Origin: Leucobacter sp. cx-328
GTDB lineage: Bacteria; Actinomycetota; Actinomycetes; Actinomycetales; Microbacteriaceae
NCBI RefSeq assembly: GCF_014530035.1
Contig: NZ_JACVMX010000008.1
Span: 1 to 45,004, forward strand
Direction: 5' to 3'
Length of the DNA: 45,004 bases
This document shows, piece after piece, positions 1 to 7,344 of this stretch. Every line of letters begins with the position of its first letter. Positions within the stretch are counted from its first letter, which is position 1. The notes under the pieces are model-generated. The model saw only the letters and a program-made list of their open reading frames with translations, made no database searches and was not told the origin of the DNA. The translations under genes were made by a program, and so were the position numbers.

Positions 1-121
<121 letters not shown>

Positions 122-144
122 GCAGGCTTGCTACCCAGCCTCCG

Positions 145-390
145 CTAGCTGAACACGAAACAGACGTCCACCGCAATCAGCATGAGTAACGAAGAATGGG
201 CCGCAATCCACATCAGGTTCGCGTTTGGAAGCAGTTTGGACGGGTCGAAGCCAGCTGGACCTTCCGCCGAATTCACGCTCGTGGCGTCAGCGATCCACCA
301 AAGCACGAAGAAGGAAACTAGGACGACGTTCAGGGCTACGAGCAGTACCAGCGTCGTTGTTCGCAGTGCAGAGCCTGCTTCTTTCGTCAT
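145..390 (-). CDS. Small two-helix membrane protein of unknown function
   Basis: This 81-residue protein has two strongly hydrophobic segments, about residues 12-36 and 57-80, joined by a short polar loop that contains a GFDPSKLLPNANLMW stretch. I recognise no family. The ATG at 388-390 was chosen because AAGGAG lies a good distance upstream, and because the longer reading frame to 531 adds only arginine-rich, non-protein-like sequence. It is transcribed leftward, downstream of the nitroreductase but separated from it by a strong hairpin, so it probably has its own promoter in 391-527. An inner-membrane location is inferred from hydrophobicity only. Confidence 0.6.
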   Translation of the reverse strand: MTKEAGSALRTTTLVLLVALNVVLVSFFVLWWIADATSVNSAEGPAGFDPSKLLPNANLMWIAAHSSLLMLIAVDVCFVFS

Positions 391-527
391 GTGCGTTCTC
401 CTTGGCGCTGGGTCTTCGAGCCCGAGCGCCAGTTTTCCGCGCTGGGTTCCCGGAAGTGCCCCAAATCCTAATGGCAAGAGGACTTGCCTGCCAGGCCATC
501 TTCGGGGCGCAAGCCTCCAGCACAGAC

Positions 528-576
528 ACACAGGGGCGCGGATCGGACAACCACTGTCTGATCCGCGCCCCTGTGT
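528..576 (-). terminator. 22-bp hairpin downstream of the nitroreductase gene
   Basis: Arms 528-549 and 555-576 pair along 22 positions with one G-U and a 5-nt loop (ACCAC). It lies 24 nt after the stop of the leftward nitroreductase gene. There is no clear T-run, so termination is inferred from stem strength and position. The stem contains the 12-mer GGGGCGCGGATC, which recurs in other intergenic hairpins of this window. Confidence 0.6.
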
Positions 577-599
577 CGTGCCGTTGCGGCCGCAGGAAA

Positions 600-1178
600 T
601 TACGCTGCGATGGTGACGATGTCCTCGAGGGGACGGCGCTCGCGGGGAGCGGTCTCGCGCTCCTGGAGCATCTCGGGGAGGTGATCCGCCGACTCAGCGA
701 TGGTGCCGAGGGTCGAAACAGTCACAGCAACCTGGTTCTCGCCGAGGTTGAACGCTGCCTTGAGTGCTGCGGGGTCGAAGCCACCCATCTGGTGCACGTA
801 AATGCCCTCGCTCTGAGCCTGCACCGAGAGGTGAGCCATTGCCTGGCCGAGGTCGTAGTGTGCCCAGGGGCGTGCGTTGCCCTCTTCGTCAGCGGTCTCT
901 GCGACTGCAACGAGGAGTGCCGAAGCCGAGCCAGCCCATGCCTGGTTGAAGCCTACGAGCGACTCTGCGATCTGTGCGAAGCCCTCGGTGCCACGGCGTG
1001 CAACGATGAAGTGCCAAGGCTGAACGTTGTTCGCGCTGGGTGCCCAGCGAGCTGCCTCGAAGATGCCGCGCAGCGCGCCCTCGGGGAACTCATGGTTTGC
1101 GTCGAATGCGCGGGGGCTCCAGCGGTTGCTGAGTGACTCAAGAATAGGAGCGCTGGTCTGCGCGGTGCGGGGGCTCAT
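600..1178 (-). CDS. Nitroreductase family flavoprotein
   Basis: This 192-residue protein is the usual length for an FMN-dependent nitroreductase. The N-terminal LSNRWSPRAFD stretch and the following FEAARWAPSANNVQPWHFIV are the classic FMN-binding signature of the family (R-S-x-R-x-F, then A-x-x-APSxxNxQPW). The C-terminal half keeps the family helix Q-A-M-A-H-L-S-V-Q-A. Members reduce nitroaromatics, quinones or similar acceptors with NAD(P)H; the physiological substrate cannot be read from sequence. The start at 1178 has AAGGAG 10-11 nt upstream; a start at 1226 would add 16 residues with no family support. Confidence 0.88.
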   Translation of the reverse strand: MSPRTAQTSAPILESLSNRWSPRAFDANHEFPEGALRGIFEAARWAPSANNVQPWHFIVARRGTEGFAQIAESLVGFNQAWAGSASALLVAVAETADEEGNARPWAHYDLGQAMAHLSVQAQSEGIYVHQMGGFDPAALKAAFNLGENQVAVTVSTLGTIAESADHLPEMLQERETAPRERRPLEDIVTIAA

Positions 1179-1288
1179 GTTGAGGCTTACTCCTTGAAAT
1201 ACGGTGATGTACGCAGGGTGCAACATCAGATCTGGCCAGAGTATTCCAGCGAGTTTTCTGTGCGTCAGTTTGTGACGGTGCCCCGTCG

Positions 1289-2221
1289 CTATCCCAGCAG
1301 CAATGCGATCGCGGCCAGCACCGGCAGCGAGGCAAACGTGGTGAGGAACACGGTGTCGCGCACAAGCACCTCACCGCGCTGATAGGTGACGGCGTAGGTG
1401 TAGACGTTCTGCGCGGTCGGGAGGGCTGCGATCGTCGTGGCCACGAACGTGGCGTGCGGATCGAGCCCAAACGCGAGTGACAGCCCAAACGCGATGAGGG
1501 GCATGCCCACGACCTTGAGGCCCGAGGCAGTGAGTGAGGCTGCGCGGCCGCTGCCTGCCGTGAGGGGACGCTGGCCGTGCAGCGAGATGCCAAAGCTCAA
1601 GAGCACCATCGGAATCGAGGCCGCACCGAGCATGTCGAGCGGTTCGACAATGAGCTGCGGCACGGGTACCGCGAAGAGTGCACAGAGATAGCCAGCTGCC
1701 GTGGCGATGATGATGGGGCTGCGGAGTGTGCGCCCGAGTGCTTGGGTGGCCGTTTTGAAGGCTGAGGATGATCCGCCAGACCGTGAGAAATCGAGAATCG
1801 ACAGCGTTACCGGGGCAAACACAATGAGCTGCACGAGCAGCAACGGTGCAACGTACGCAGCGTCACCCAGAATGTACATGGCCACCGGCAGGCCCAGGTT
1901 GTTCGAATTCACATACCCCGAAGCGGTCGCGCCGAGCGTCGTCGCAGCGAAGTCACGTTTGAACCACAGGCGCGAGGCAACGACAAACAGCAATGCCGCG
2001 GCAATTGCCGAGAGCGTCGTGACGAGCATGACTGGCGAGATCAACACCTTCGGGTCGCTGCGCAGCAGCACGCCGAATAGCATCGCGGGCATCGCGACGT
2101 AGAACGCGACGTTGTTGAGGACGCGTCGTTGCTCGCCTTTGACGATGCCGAGGCGACCCGTGAGATATCCCGCTCCGATGATGACGAGGATGACGGTGAA
2201 GCCCTGCAATACGCCAAACAC
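1289..2221 (-). CDS. AEC (auxin efflux carrier) family transporter
   Basis: This 310-residue integral membrane protein has about ten hydrophobic segments. The opening GFTVILVIIGAGYLTGRLG and the later NNLGLPVAMYILGDA are typical of the AEC/malonate-efflux family, including the N-x-x-N/G-L-P-V core in the crossover region. These carriers export organic anions or take up dicarboxylates; the substrate is unknown here. It uses a GTG start at 2219-2221 with GAGAGGAT upstream. It diverges from the LysE-type exporter at 2370, and the two share a 148-nt control region containing inverted repeats. Confidence 0.85.
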   Translation of the reverse strand: MFGVLQGFTVILVIIGAGYLTGRLGIVKGEQRRVLNNVAFYVAMPAMLFGVLLRSDPKVLISPVMLVTTLSAIAAALLFVVASRLWFKRDFAATTLGATASGYVNSNNLGLPVAMYILGDAAYVAPLLLVQLIVFAPVTLSILDFSRSGGSSSAFKTATQALGRTLRSPIIIATAAGYLCALFAVPVPQLIVEPLDMLGAASIPMVLLSFGISLHGQRPLTAGSGRAASLTASGLKVVGMPLIAFGLSLAFGLDPHATFVATTIAALPTAQNVYTYAVTYQRGEVLVRDTVFLTTFASLPVLAAIALLLG

Positions 2222-2308
2222 GGGTGAGGATCCTCTCGATCTGCTGCCGCGACGGGAAGCGCCGCTAGATCAATCGTATGGGGCGTGGATCTCGGGGCCA
2301 CCGCAACC

Positions 2309-2347
2309 GTTGCAGAGATGCAACCTGCCCGAGCTGTTGGCATGCCA
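2309..2347. promoter_or_regulatory. Inverted repeats in the divergent exporter promoter region
   Basis: GTTGCA-GAGA-TGCAAC is a perfect inverted repeat at 2309-2324. TGGCATGCCA at 2338-2347 is a perfect 10-base palindrome lying about where the -35 region of the rightward gene would be. Either could bind a regulator of the AEC or LysE exporter. No regulator gene is adjacent, so the assignment is tentative. Confidence 0.35.
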
Positions 2348-2356
2348 TGCAGCACG

Positions 2357-2362
2357 TACGCT
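2357..2362 (+). promoter_or_regulatory. Candidate -10 box (TACGCT) for a leaderless LysE-family mRNA
   Basis: TACGCT ends 7 nt before the GTG at 2370 and no Shine-Dalgarno sequence is present, which fits a leaderless transcript. Confidence 0.45.
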
Positions 2363-2369
2363 GTATCGG

Positions 2370-2984
2370 GTGATCATTCCATTTCTCGTCGGTATCGGTA
2401 GCGGCCTCTCTCTGATCGTTGCGATTGGTGCGCAGAATGCGTTTGTGCTGCGCCAGGGCATCCGACGAGAGCACGTGCTTCCGGTCGTGCTTATCTGCGG
2501 GCTGACGGACGCGCTTCTTGAAACGCTTGGCGTCGCTGGTATCGGATACGTCGTGGAGCGAGCGCCTATCGCGCTTGAGATCATTCGGTGGGGTGGCGTG
2601 CTCTTCCTGCTCTGGTACGCGTTCTCGGCCGCTCGCCGTGCGATGAAGCCGTCTGTGCTCGTCGCTGATGGTGCGGGGGAGTCATCGCTTAAGCGCACGG
2701 TCCTCGCCTGCCTCGCAATCACCTACCTCAACCCGCACGTGTACCTCGACACCATGGTGCTCATGGGGTCGATCGGTAACGCACAGGGCGACCCCGGCCG
2801 CTGGTGGTTTGCTGCTGGCGGAGCGATCGCGAGCATCGGGTGGTTCTTCCTGCTCGGGTACGGCGCACGCCTGCTCACGCGCTTCTTCGCGACGCCGCGT
2901 GCATGGCAGGTGCTCGACTGGATCGTCGCTGGCATGATGCTGGTCATCGCTGCGCGCCTGATCTTCGGTGGTGCGGTCGGCTAA
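2370..2984 (+). CDS. LysE/ArgO family amino-acid exporter
   Basis: This 204-residue protein has six predicted membrane spans. The N-terminal G-S-G-L-S-L-I-V-A-I-G-A-Q-N-A-F-V-L-R-Q-G-I signature and the later YLNPHVYLDT are hallmarks of LysE-type basic amino-acid exporters. The family pumps lysine, arginine or related amino acids out of the cytoplasm. The GTG at 2370 is preferred because it yields the standard family N-terminus; upstream in-frame codons give arginine/proline-rich sequence with no support. No lysG-type regulator is adjacent. Confidence 0.87.
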   Translation: MIIPFLVGIGSGLSLIVAIGAQNAFVLRQGIRREHVLPVVLICGLTDALLETLGVAGIGYVVERAPIALEIIRWGGVLFLLWYAFSAARRAMKPSVLVADGAGESSLKRTVLACLAITYLNPHVYLDTMVLMGSIGNAQGDPGRWWFAAGGAIASIGWFFLLGYGARLLTRFFATPRAWQVLDWIVAGMMLVIAARLIFGGAVG

Positions 2985-3074
2985 TTCGCGGCATGGGGCT
3001 GCTTGGAGCTGCTTGGAACGATCCGCGCCCTGCCCGCGGCACACGCGCCCGCGCGAGCCTGGAAGAATAGGGGT

Positions 3075-3719
3075 GTGACTGAAGAGAGCGCACCCATCCA
3101 AGATCGTCCCGGCGTCGGGCCGTGGCCTGGCGGCCGCGAGGAGTGGCCGACCGAGGATTACTACGACCCCGAGCTGCTCGAGAATGGCGATTCACGCAAT
3201 GTGATCGACCGGTATCGGTACTGGACGATGGATGCCATCGTGGCGGATCTCGACGAGCACCGACACCCATTCCACGTCGCGATCGAGAACTGGCAGCACG
3301 ACATGAACATCGGTTCGATCGTGCGCAGCGCCAACGCGTTCGCCGCAGACACCGTGCACATCGTCGGACGTCGCCGCTGGAACAAGCGTGGCGCAATGGT
3401 GACTGATCGCTACCAGCACGTCGAGCATCGGGAAACCGTGGCGGATCTCGTTGCTTGGGCACGGGCTGAGGGCATTCCGATCATTGCGATCGACAATGTG
3501 CCTGGGTGCGTTCCCCTGGAGACCTTTGAGTGGCCCGAGCGCTGCGTCATGCTCTTTGGCCAGGAAGGCCCTGGCTTGAGCGCCGAGGCCATTGAGGCGG
3601 CTGAGGCCGTGGTCGAGATCACGCAGTACGGGTCGACGCGGTCGATCAACGCTTCTGCTGCTGCCGCGGTGTCGATGCACAACTGGGTGATGCAGCACTC
3701 GACGCTGCGGCCCCGGTAG
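3075..3719 (+). CDS. TrmH/SpoU-family RNA 2'-O-methyltransferase
   Basis: This 214-residue protein shows the three SPOUT motifs in order: NIGSIVRSANAFAADTVHIVG near residue 80, VMLFGQEGPGLSAEAIE near residue 160, and STRSINASAAAAVSMHNWVM near the C-terminus. The family binds SAM in a trefoil knot and methylates ribose 2'-OH in rRNA or tRNA; the target is unknown. The GTG at 3075 sits 6 nt after AAGAAT, a possible -10 box, suggesting a leaderless mRNA. Its stop is followed after 32 nt by a dispersed palindromic repeat. Confidence 0.87.
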   Translation: MTEESAPIQDRPGVGPWPGGREEWPTEDYYDPELLENGDSRNVIDRYRYWTMDAIVADLDEHRHPFHVAIENWQHDMNIGSIVRSANAFAADTVHIVGRRRWNKRGAMVTDRYQHVEHRETVADLVAWARAEGIPIIAIDNVPGCVPLETFEWPERCVMLFGQEGPGLSAEAIEAAEAVVEITQYGSTRSINASAAAAVSMHNWVMQHSTLRPR

Positions 3720-3751
3720 AGGTTGGTGCTGTTGGCTGCGCTGCGGCCGCG

Positions 3752-3833
3752 TTTGCCGTAGATATGCGATCGGCCGTCAATATGGTGTTTGGGCGTCCAA
3801 ACACCAGTTTTTAGGCAGATTACAGATTTACGG
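3752..3833 (+). repeat. Dispersed palindromic repeat, copy 1
   Basis: Starts with TTTGCCGTAGATATG, continues through ATCGGCCGTCAATATG, and holds a perfect hairpin TGGTGTTTGG-GCGT-CCAAACACCA at 3783-3806. It is closely related to copies at 4959-5043 and 9465-9550 and lies in the 235-nt gap between two rightward genes. No gene is seen in that gap. Confidence 0.8.
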
Positions 3834-3954
3834 TGACGTGCTGATCCTGGCTTTGCGTTGCGCACAGGGGCACATATCGCGAAGACCCGAGTGAGTTTTC
3901 CACATTTCCAGAATTCGCCGTGCGGTGGGATTCAAGCGTTGCAATTGTGGGTAA

Positions 3955-4776
3955 ATGTATCGGCAGCGCTTGGAAGAAGCACATGGGGTGACCCGCACAA
4001 GTGAATTGCGTGAGGCGGGCCTGAGTAAGTATGCACTCGACCAAGCGGTCAAACGTGGATCGCTGCTTCGAATTGGCCGCGGTTGGGTGGCCGTGCCAAG
4101 CGCAGATCCAGCACGAGTGTACGCAGCCAAAGCGCGACTCACGCTGAGCTGCGTCACTCAGGCAGAGCGGCTGGGGCTGTGGGTGCGTGAGAGTGGTCAG
4201 CGCCACTTTGCTGTGCCCAGGCCTGGGAGCGAACTGCGCGAAGAGGGAATCTGCCTCCACTACTGGAAACCGGTTGAACCACGGATGCCGTATGCGCTCG
4301 AAGACTCGATCATTAATGTGTTGTCACATGTTGCTCGATGTCAGCCTCACGAGGACGCGGTTGCGACTTGGGACTCCGCATTGAACAAGCAGCTCGTTAC
4401 CAAGGGACAGTTGGAAAGTGCCGCACTTGGTGGCCGAGCAAGACGCGTGCTCAGAGACACTGACCGCTTCGCGGACTCGGGGCTAGAGACATACGTACGA
4501 CTCAGGCTGAGGTGGTTGCCGGTACGGCTCCGAACTCAGACCTGGATCGAGGGGCGACGAGTGGATTTCCTCTTAGGGGAGCGTCTGATCTTGCAGATCG
4601 ACGGAGGTACGCATGTTGGCGTACAGCGAAACAAAGACAACACTCACGACGCAGTGCTGGCGACGTTGGGATTCACCGTGCTGAGGTTTGGCTATGCCCA
4701 GGTCATGCATGACTGGCCAGAAACCCAAGAAATCATCATGACGGCAATCAGGGCGGGACTGCATAACAGGCGTTGA
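3955..4776 (+). CDS. AbiEi-like N-domain and DUF559 (Vsr-like) nuclease-fold protein
   Basis: This 273-residue protein combines an N-terminal winged-helix of the AbiEi antitoxin type (LREAGLSKYALDQAVKRGSLLRIGRG, residues 18-43) with a C-terminal DUF559 domain of the PD-(D/E)XK/Vsr superfamily (about 170-265). Visible conserved positions are E178 (SGLETYVRLR), D204 (RRVDFLL), D216 and H220 (QIDGGTH), plus TLGFTVLRF. The residue that is usually glutamate before I-D-G is Q214, so nuclease activity is uncertain. The class is common as solitary genes in actinobacteria and its role is not established. It lies between two palindromic repeat copies. The ATG at 3955 has only a weak GGG-type RBS. Confidence 0.75.
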   Translation: MYRQRLEEAHGVTRTSELREAGLSKYALDQAVKRGSLLRIGRGWVAVPSADPARVYAAKARLTLSCVTQAERLGLWVRESGQRHFAVPRPGSELREEGICLHYWKPVEPRMPYALEDSIINVLSHVARCQPHEDAVATWDSALNKQLVTKGQLESAALGGRARRVLRDTDRFADSGLETYVRLRLRWLPVRLRTQTWIEGRRVDFLLGERLILQIDGGTHVGVQRNKDNTHDAVLATLGFTVLRFGYAQVMHDWPETQEIIMTAIRAGLHNRR

Positions 4777-4958
4777 TGCAGACGTAGGGTGGTTGGTCCG
4801 AAAGCGATTCGGCTCAGGGCAAGGTCTGCCGGTGGCAGGCCGCGGCAGCGCCGTGTAGGGCCTCCATGTCGTGGCGGGGCTGTATGGTGCTGCCGCAGCC
4901 GGGCATGCGCCCGGCATTGCCCTGGGCTAGTGGCATGTTGCGGCTGTCGCTTGCCGCA
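4777..4958. other. Intergenic stretch with one GC hairpin
   Basis: No coding sequence is supported here. A perfect hairpin GCCGGGC-ATGC-GCCCGGC at 4898-4915 lies 120 nt after the DUF559 stop, without a T-run. It could slow or stop transcription from either side. Confidence 0.4.
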
Positions 4959-5043
4959 TTTGCCGTAGATATGCAATCGGCCGTCAATATGTTGTTTGGG
5001 CGTCCAAACACCAGATCTAGAGCGGAAAGCAGATCTACGGCAA
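4959..5043 (+). repeat. Dispersed palindromic repeat, copy 2
   Basis: Shares TTTGCCGTAGATATG, the ATCGGCCGTCAATATG block, and the GTTTGGGCGTCCAAACACCA hairpin with copy 1. The right end AGATCTACGGCAA is complementary to the left end TTGCCGTAGAT, so the whole unit can fold into a nested stem. It sits between the convergent genes at 3955-4776 and 5067-5441. Confidence 0.8.
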
Positions 5044-5066
5044 CAGCGGGCTGGAATGGGCCGGCG

Positions 5067-5441
5067 CTACGTGCGACGCCCGCGCACCACGACGGTGATG
5101 CCGACCAGCAGGAGCAACGTGCCAAGCCCAATCGTGGTGATGGTGATCCAGGTGATCGCGTCGAGGCTACCTGTGCCAAACGCCTTCTGGCCGACGTAGG
5201 CGCAGAACGCGAGAATCAGGGCACCCCAGATGATGGGACCGGTTCGTGGCCCCGTGCGATGGTCATCCTGCGCTGGCTGCGCTGGCTGCGCTGGCTGCGC
5301 TGGCTTCAGCGGCGGAACGGGCTGCGTCGGCGGAACGGGCTGCGTCGCCTCGATCGGAGTCGTCGGAAATAGTGGAGTAGTCGCAGGTTGCACTGACGGC
5401 TCCGCTCCGGTTTCGGGGCGAGTCTCTTCTGAACTGCTCAT
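5067..5441 (-). CDS. Proline-rich two-helix membrane protein, partner of the PspC protein
   Basis: This 124-residue protein has a disordered N-terminal half rich in Pro, Thr and Gln (TQPVPP twice, PAQ four times) and two membrane helices, about residues 68-86 and 96-118, ending in RGRRT. I recognise no family. Its ATG overlaps the stop of the upstream PspC gene in an ATGA arrangement (5438-5441), so the two are probably translationally coupled and act in the same envelope process. The repeats in the N-terminal half are exact at DNA level, hence potentially length-variable. Confidence 0.7.
   Translation of the reverse strand: MSSSEETRPETGAEPSVQPATTPLFPTTPIEATQPVPPTQPVPPLKPAQPAQPAQPAQDDHRTGPRTGPIIWGALILAFCAYVGQKAFGTGSLDAITWITITTIGLGTLLLLVGITVVVRGRRT
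5268..5346. repeat. Tandem repeats inside the proline-rich membrane protein gene
   Basis: Four perfect copies of the 9-mer CTGCGCTGG occupy 5268-5303, and two perfect copies of an 18-mer beginning GGCGGAACGG occupy 5311-5346. On the coding strand they give PAQ repeats and a TQPVPP duplication. Both unit lengths are multiples of three, so slippage would change length without a frameshift. Confidence 0.85.
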
Positions 5442-7231
5442 CGGATGACCTCCTGCTTCGCACGGGCGAGTTGGCTCTCGAGTTCAGTCTCGCGAGCTTC
5501 GAGCTCGGTACGGTCCTTGGCCGAGAGGCCTGGCTCGGTGAGCTGCCACTGTACATGGTCAAGCTGCTCCCCGATACGGGCGGCCTTTGCTTCCGCTTCT
5601 GCTTCCGCTTCGGCCGCGGCTTGTTCCTCAGCTAGCTCGGCCTGAGACTTTCCAGTATCGTCCGTCTTCGACCCGCTGGTCGAGGAACTGTCAGTGCTCT
5701 CCATTTGATGGAAAACACGGATGTTTCCTGCCAGCACGTAGACGGTGATGTGGGGGAGATCCGCGCTCCGGTGTGCCACGCTCCCGCTGCCGTGCCCTGA
5801 GTGGTCAGCGCCGTTGACTTCGATGGTTCGACTCAGCAGCGGGCCAGCGGTGCGAGCGCCAGCGGCCCCGGGCTCTTCGATGTTGCCAGCGAGTACACGC
5901 AGTGTGATTACCGCTGGTGTCTCGATCGGGAGAGACACATTCACGCGACCGGCCCCGAGCCATGCGGTGAGATCGCCATCATTGGGTTGCAGATTCGTGA
6001 GATCGAGATCCATGTCACCCGCGACGACCACGGCACCGGGCGCCTGGCCGGCCGGGACATACATGTTGCCGAATGGCTGGAAGCGTGAACCCCAGGGGAA
6101 CACTGCGGTGACGAGGAGCGCAATGACGCCGACAGTAGAGAGGAAGCCGACAACGCCGGTGCTTCGACCGCGGATACCGGCCACAATCAGTGACACGGCC
6201 AGCACAACAAGCGCACCAGTGATGCCCGCAATGAGCGAAGCAGGGACACCAGATGCGAACGGCAGGCGGGCATCAAACGTGAGCGCCCAGATCGCGCAGG
6301 ATCCAGCAGCGAGCAGCGCAAGCGCGAGGGTGATGATCACATGACCTGCACCCAGCTTGCGAGCGTCGTGGTGCGCGGCGTACTGCGCGCTCCATTCGTC
6401 AGCCTTGCGGCCTACGTCGTCGCCCCACTTTGAAGCCTTCTCGCTTGTGCGGTCGCCCCAGTCTGAGACGTTCTTCTCCCAGCCGTTGAGACGTTGCTCC
6501 CAGGTGGGGTCGGGAGTACCCGCGCTCGAGTCGGAGGCGTCTGACGTGGGGGCGGATCCGCCCGCGGTCGTAGCCGACTCAGCCGGTCCGGCGAAGGAAG
6601 CCGTCGAAGGTGCTGCGCCAGCTGTGGCCGGTGTAGCGGCTGCAGCGGCAGCCGGGTCAGTAGCTGGGGCCGCCGTCGGATCACTCGCGCCAGCAGCATT
6701 CTGCTTACGGCCGCGCTTCAGCGCGACACGGCTGACCCACCACACGGCACCGCCCACGATTGCGAGCCACAGGCCGATAGTGAAGAGTACTTGCAGCCAG
6801 TGCGGGAGCATCCATGTGCCCCAACCCCAGCCCCAATTCCAGACGCTGAGCGGGCTGGAAACGCCGGGCGCAATAATTCCGAAGATCGCCGGAATCACCA
6901 CAACGACCGCAATAATTACTGCGGCGGTGACGACCCCGGCCGACGCTCGCCCCCGGAACAGTTCCTCCAGGTGAATGCGTCCGCTGGTATCGGGCAACAG
7001 GAGCCAGCCTGCGAGGTACAGCAGCAAGCCTGGCCCGCCAAGCACGGCGAGAACGATGAAGATGCCGCGCACGATGAGCGGATCAATGCCTGCTTTCGCC
7101 GCAAGGCCACCGGCAACGCCGGCGAACCAGCGATCGCTGCCGCGGGTGATTCCGAGTCCACGCAGCCACGTGAAGAACGGGGTGCCGAAGGGGGCATTGC
7201 CGTTCTGAGTCGGTTCGGGTGTGGTGTTCAT
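5438..7231 (-). CDS. PspC domain membrane protein with LiaF-like C-terminal region
   Basis: This 597-residue protein opens with a PspC domain (residues 27-85: ITRGSDRWFAGVAGGLAAK, then a helix ending GWLLLPDT). It has two further helices, an Ala/Thr/Pro linker, an amphipathic Trp-rich stretch (WEQRLNGWEKNVSDWGDRT), and three more membrane helices. A domain resembling the LiaF/cell-wall-response C-terminus follows (VVAGDMDLDL, AGRVNVSLP, VLAGNIEEP), and the protein ends in a Glu/Ala coiled coil. Such proteins sense or buffer envelope stress and often work with a PspC-type kinase like the divergent gene at 7345. The start at 7231 puts the PspC domain at the usual distance; CAAACT 6 nt upstream may be a leaderless -10 box. 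A start at 7267 is possible. Confidence 0.8.
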   Translation of the reverse strand: MNTTPEPTQNGNAPFGTPFFTWLRGLGITRGSDRWFAGVAGGLAAKAGIDPLIVRGIFIVLAVLGGPGLLLYLAGWLLLPDTSGRIHLEELFRGRASAGVVTAAVIIAVVVVIPAIFGIIAPGVSSPLSVWNWGWGWGTWMLPHWLQVLFTIGLWLAIVGGAVWWVSRVALKRGRKQNAAGASDPTAAPATDPAAAAAATPATAGAAPSTASFAGPAESATTAGGSAPTSDASDSSAGTPDPTWEQRLNGWEKNVSDWGDRTSEKASKWGDDVGRKADEWSAQYAAHHDARKLGAGHVIITLALALLAAGSCAIWALTFDARLPFASGVPASLIAGITGALVVLAVSLIVAGIRGRSTGVVGFLSTVGVIALLVTAVFPWGSRFQPFGNMYVPAGQAPGAVVVAGDMDLDLTNLQPNDGDLTAWLGAGRVNVSLPIETPAVITLRVLAGNIEEPGAAGARTAGPLLSRTIEVNGADHSGHGSGSVAHRSADLPHITVYVLAGNIRVFHQMESTDSSSTSGSKTDDTGKSQAELAEEQAAAEAEAEAEAKAARIGEQLDHVQWQLTEPGLSAKDRTELEARETELESQLARAKQEVIR

Positions 7232-7344
7232 ACTTCGAGTTTGCTGGACACTGGCGAAGCTTGCCATCGGGGTTTCCCCTGAGCGACCCCTGATCCTTGC
7301 CCCTGAGGGTGCAGACTGCCCCCGTTGGCTGCTTTGATAGAACC

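Noticed and set aside
2222..2369. Possible riboswitch before the LysE-family gene
   Set aside because: The likely start is leaderless and no lysine riboswitch features were found; inverted repeats fit protein operators better.
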